Source: Kryptolebias marmoratus (Eukaryota; Chordata; Actinopteri; Cyprinodontiformes; Rivulidae). Taken from it: a DNA stretch of 64,000 bases. Position numbers and translations under genes: made by a program. Below the pieces are notes generated by a model, which was not told the origin of the DNA, did not search any database, and saw only the letters and a list, made by a program, of their open reading frames with translations. Where the stretch lies: positions 10,231,308 through 10,295,307 of the forward strand of contig NC_051441.1 in the NCBI RefSeq assembly GCF_001649575.2, written 5' to 3'. This document shows, one piece after another, positions 62,173 through 64,000 of this stretch; the stretch's first letter is position 1, and every line of letters begins with the position of its first letter.

Positions 62173-62978
62173 TGCAGGGTAATAAAAATCCCTGACTGGT
62201 TACAAAAGCATTCTGCAGCTTTAGCCATCAACCTTAAATTAAGTTGATTGAATGATGGGTATCTCAAGCATTTCAGGAACTTCCTCAAATTTCTGTTTGT
62301 TTTTTTCTTTTTGTCTGAAACCCTATACAGCATGTCTGTATCACTGTGACGTGTGTATTATAGGAGCTGCTCTTGTTTTCCTGCCAGTCTTGTTAACAGC
62401 CTCAGAGTCGTGTGGAGAGACTCTTAGGAAAGCAGAGTCTTGGAGTCATTGCAGTAAAAACTGTCAAAACGAAGACTTTTGGAATCTAGTTGCAACTATT
62501 CAAAAAGTGTATTAATATGCTTCTGTAGAAATTTAACATTATTCACAGTTTGTTTTTTATTCTGGATTAAAGTACAAAGTATTGCTAATGTTAAGCATAT
62601 GTTTGTATTAAGATGACGGGCCACATCTTACTTCAACTGACAGATTAGTTATAAACCTGTCAGTTTTTATTTACAATAATGTTCCACTCACCCTGGCAAG
62701 ATGCTTCTTTATCCACTCCTGCTCTTCTCTTCCTCTTCAGGTATTTTTAACCTGGAAGAAACACAGCAGTTGCATCTATTAATCAAATCATTTCCAACTT
62801 ACTCCTCTCACCTCTTAGCTGGATATCAGCCATGCATTCATGCACTGTTAATTCCCCACAAGCAAAACAGGAAGTGTTTTTCCTGTTAATTGGTCAGATT
62901 CCAGCTGTGTGCAGGAGCATGCTGAGCGCCAGCCGTCCGTGTGGCAACACAACAGGATGACGAGCGTGAAGGTGGTCA

Positions 62979-63031
62979 CACATTTAAGTCAACACATACA
63001 CATTAACAGTGTGTATGCGTTGACTTAAGTG
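62979..63031. repeat. Inverted repeat (about 24-bp arms)
   Basis: The left arm cacatttaagtcaacacata (from 62979) and right arm tatgcgttgacttaagtg (to 63031) are inverted copies with two or three mismatches around a short loop near 63003-63007. Confidence 0.85.
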
Positions 63032-63819
63032 CAGTTTATTGTTTGGTTTTTACAGCAGTGTCTGGAAGGAGCTGAAACAATATTGTAGTTTTTTATTGGT
63101 TAAGCTGTGTCTGTCAAATTTAACCACATAAGACATTTTTATATATATTTCTGTATAAATTAAAGGGTTTGGGTGCAACTAGAGAGCTTTTTCTTTGAAA
63201 GAAACAGGAAAAGTATGTTGTTTCAGTCATGTACAGACAGCTTCGATTTTGTAATCACAACTGACATTGAGAACTTTTTTCACAGCGCTCGTCTGCTGAT
63301 TGCAACGTTGAGTGATTAGGTTTCAGCTTGATCCCTGGTGGCATTCAGATAAACCTATACACGCTGATTTTTTTTTTATTCTGAAGCTGCGTCTGGCTTC
63401 TCTAACTCTGAGGACAGCAGCAGATAGCGCCACTATTTGTGTCGCATGAGATGAGGCTGAAATGGATGTTAAGAAAAAGCGCAGCAGAGAACAAGATGTA
63501 ATGAGAGAGAGCAGCTCCGAATGTCAGCCCACATGAAAGCATGAAGACGATGCAGCTTTCTGTGACATCCAACATTTTGGACACAGCCATTAAGAGTTAA
63601 CTACTGGCCTCAATTGTCTAATATTTACAACTTTTTAATGACCAACTCAAGGACAAAGTTGTCTTCTGCAATTCTGGTTTTGATCAAACAGTGTAGCTGT
63701 GTGTGTGTGGGTGGGTGTGTGCATCTTTGCTTTGCTTGTACCCAGTTAGATCTAGTTCAAGGCTCATCTCCTAATTACAGTGCTGGCCAGAAGTAATTAC
63801 AACCTTAGATTAAGAGTTG

Positions 63820-63837
63820 TTTTTTTTTTTTTTTTTT
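63820..63837. repeat. T18 homopolymer
   Basis: A T tract followed by acag. It looks like a splice acceptor, but no recognisable exon follows. Confidence 0.9.
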
Positions 63838-64000
63838 ACAGACCCACTAAAATGCAGCAATTTGTGGTGTTTTAGGGGAATGGAACATCCTCCTTCTGCC
63901 TCTGTCTCTTATTACTTCACAAGAATTTGGGGGATTTTTTAGATCTGTGCAGATTTTCCATCTAACCTGAGTTATAGTCAAATGTAAAGCTTCACAGTGT

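Larger units (their letters stand above)
51674..64000 (+). other. coro7: coro7 intron, second part; vasn 5' region on the - strand
   Basis: No exon of either gene is recognised here. It must contain the vasn promoter and first exon on the - strand unless these lie beyond the window. It holds a CpG cluster (52656-52699), a pyrimidine tract (57567-57625), an inverted R1 copy (61762-62172), a hairpin (62979-63031), a TG/G run (61410-61430) and a T18 tract (63820-63837). From about 53.5 to 58.4 kb the + strand looks A-rich and purine-rich. The rest is unremarkable. Confidence 0.6.

Noticed and set aside
62720..62890. Acceptor-like ctcttcctcttcag followed by an open frame
   Set aside because: The translation (IFNLEETQQLHLLIKS) does not match coronin-7, and no matching donor is evident.
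1..64000. CRISPR arrays, tRNA, rRNA, snRNA and bacterial or phage systems
   Set aside because: None seen. The sequence is vertebrate nuclear DNA, and direct-repeat runs are microsatellites. The only tRNA-like signal is the SINE at 47439-47751.

Overview
This window is vertebrate genomic DNA, almost certainly from a ray-finned fish. It is AT-rich, with long introns, GT-AG splice sites, no operon-like packing and many CA/TG microsatellites. Its transposon relics are of types typical of teleosts: Tc1/mariner, hAT MITEs, palindromic MITEs and a LINE tail. I cannot name the species; a percomorph fish is a guess.

Two protein-coding genes are supported. The first is coro7 (coronin-7), on the + strand. 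Four consecutive exons lie at 142-218, 6048-6098, 25986-26069 and 26783-26865. Joined, they read without gaps through part of the first WD40 beta-propeller. Earlier exons lie before base 1. The next exon was not found and is probably beyond base 64000. The second gene is vasn (vasorin), on the - strand at 49589-51673. It is an intact single-exon coding region for a 694-residue type I membrane protein: signal peptide, leucine-rich repeats, Thr-rich stalk, EGF domain, fibronectin III domain, transmembrane segment and tail. It sits inside the last visible coro7 intron in the opposite orientation, the same nested arrangement known in human (CORO7/VASN).

Layout: 1-26865 holds the four coro7 exons in long introns. 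These contain a decayed Tc1/mariner element (2154-3503), a palindromic MITE (4053-4194), a 182-bp hAT MITE with a perfect 8-bp target duplication (23191-23372), a deleted Tc1 element about 55 bp upstream of exon 26783-26865, and a 610-bp assembly gap flanked by a tandem duplication. From 26866 to 49588 is coro7 intron with a LINE 3' fragment, a SINE-type repeat, a solo Tc1-type end, a near-perfect palindrome and a short GC-rich island. From 51674 to 64000 is more intron, which should also hold the vasn promoter and 5' UTR exon(s). Between about 53.5 and 58.4 kb the + strand looks A-rich, unlike its surroundings, which may mark antisense transcription.

One unnamed interspersed repeat family recurs six times across the window, and a second occurs twice. 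I found no tRNA, rRNA, CRISPR array or bacterial-type system, and no convincing new gene. The points most worth checking are the repeat families, the hairpin-bearing tandem repeat at the gap, the long palindrome, the transposon next to a splice acceptor, and the strand-asymmetry domain.
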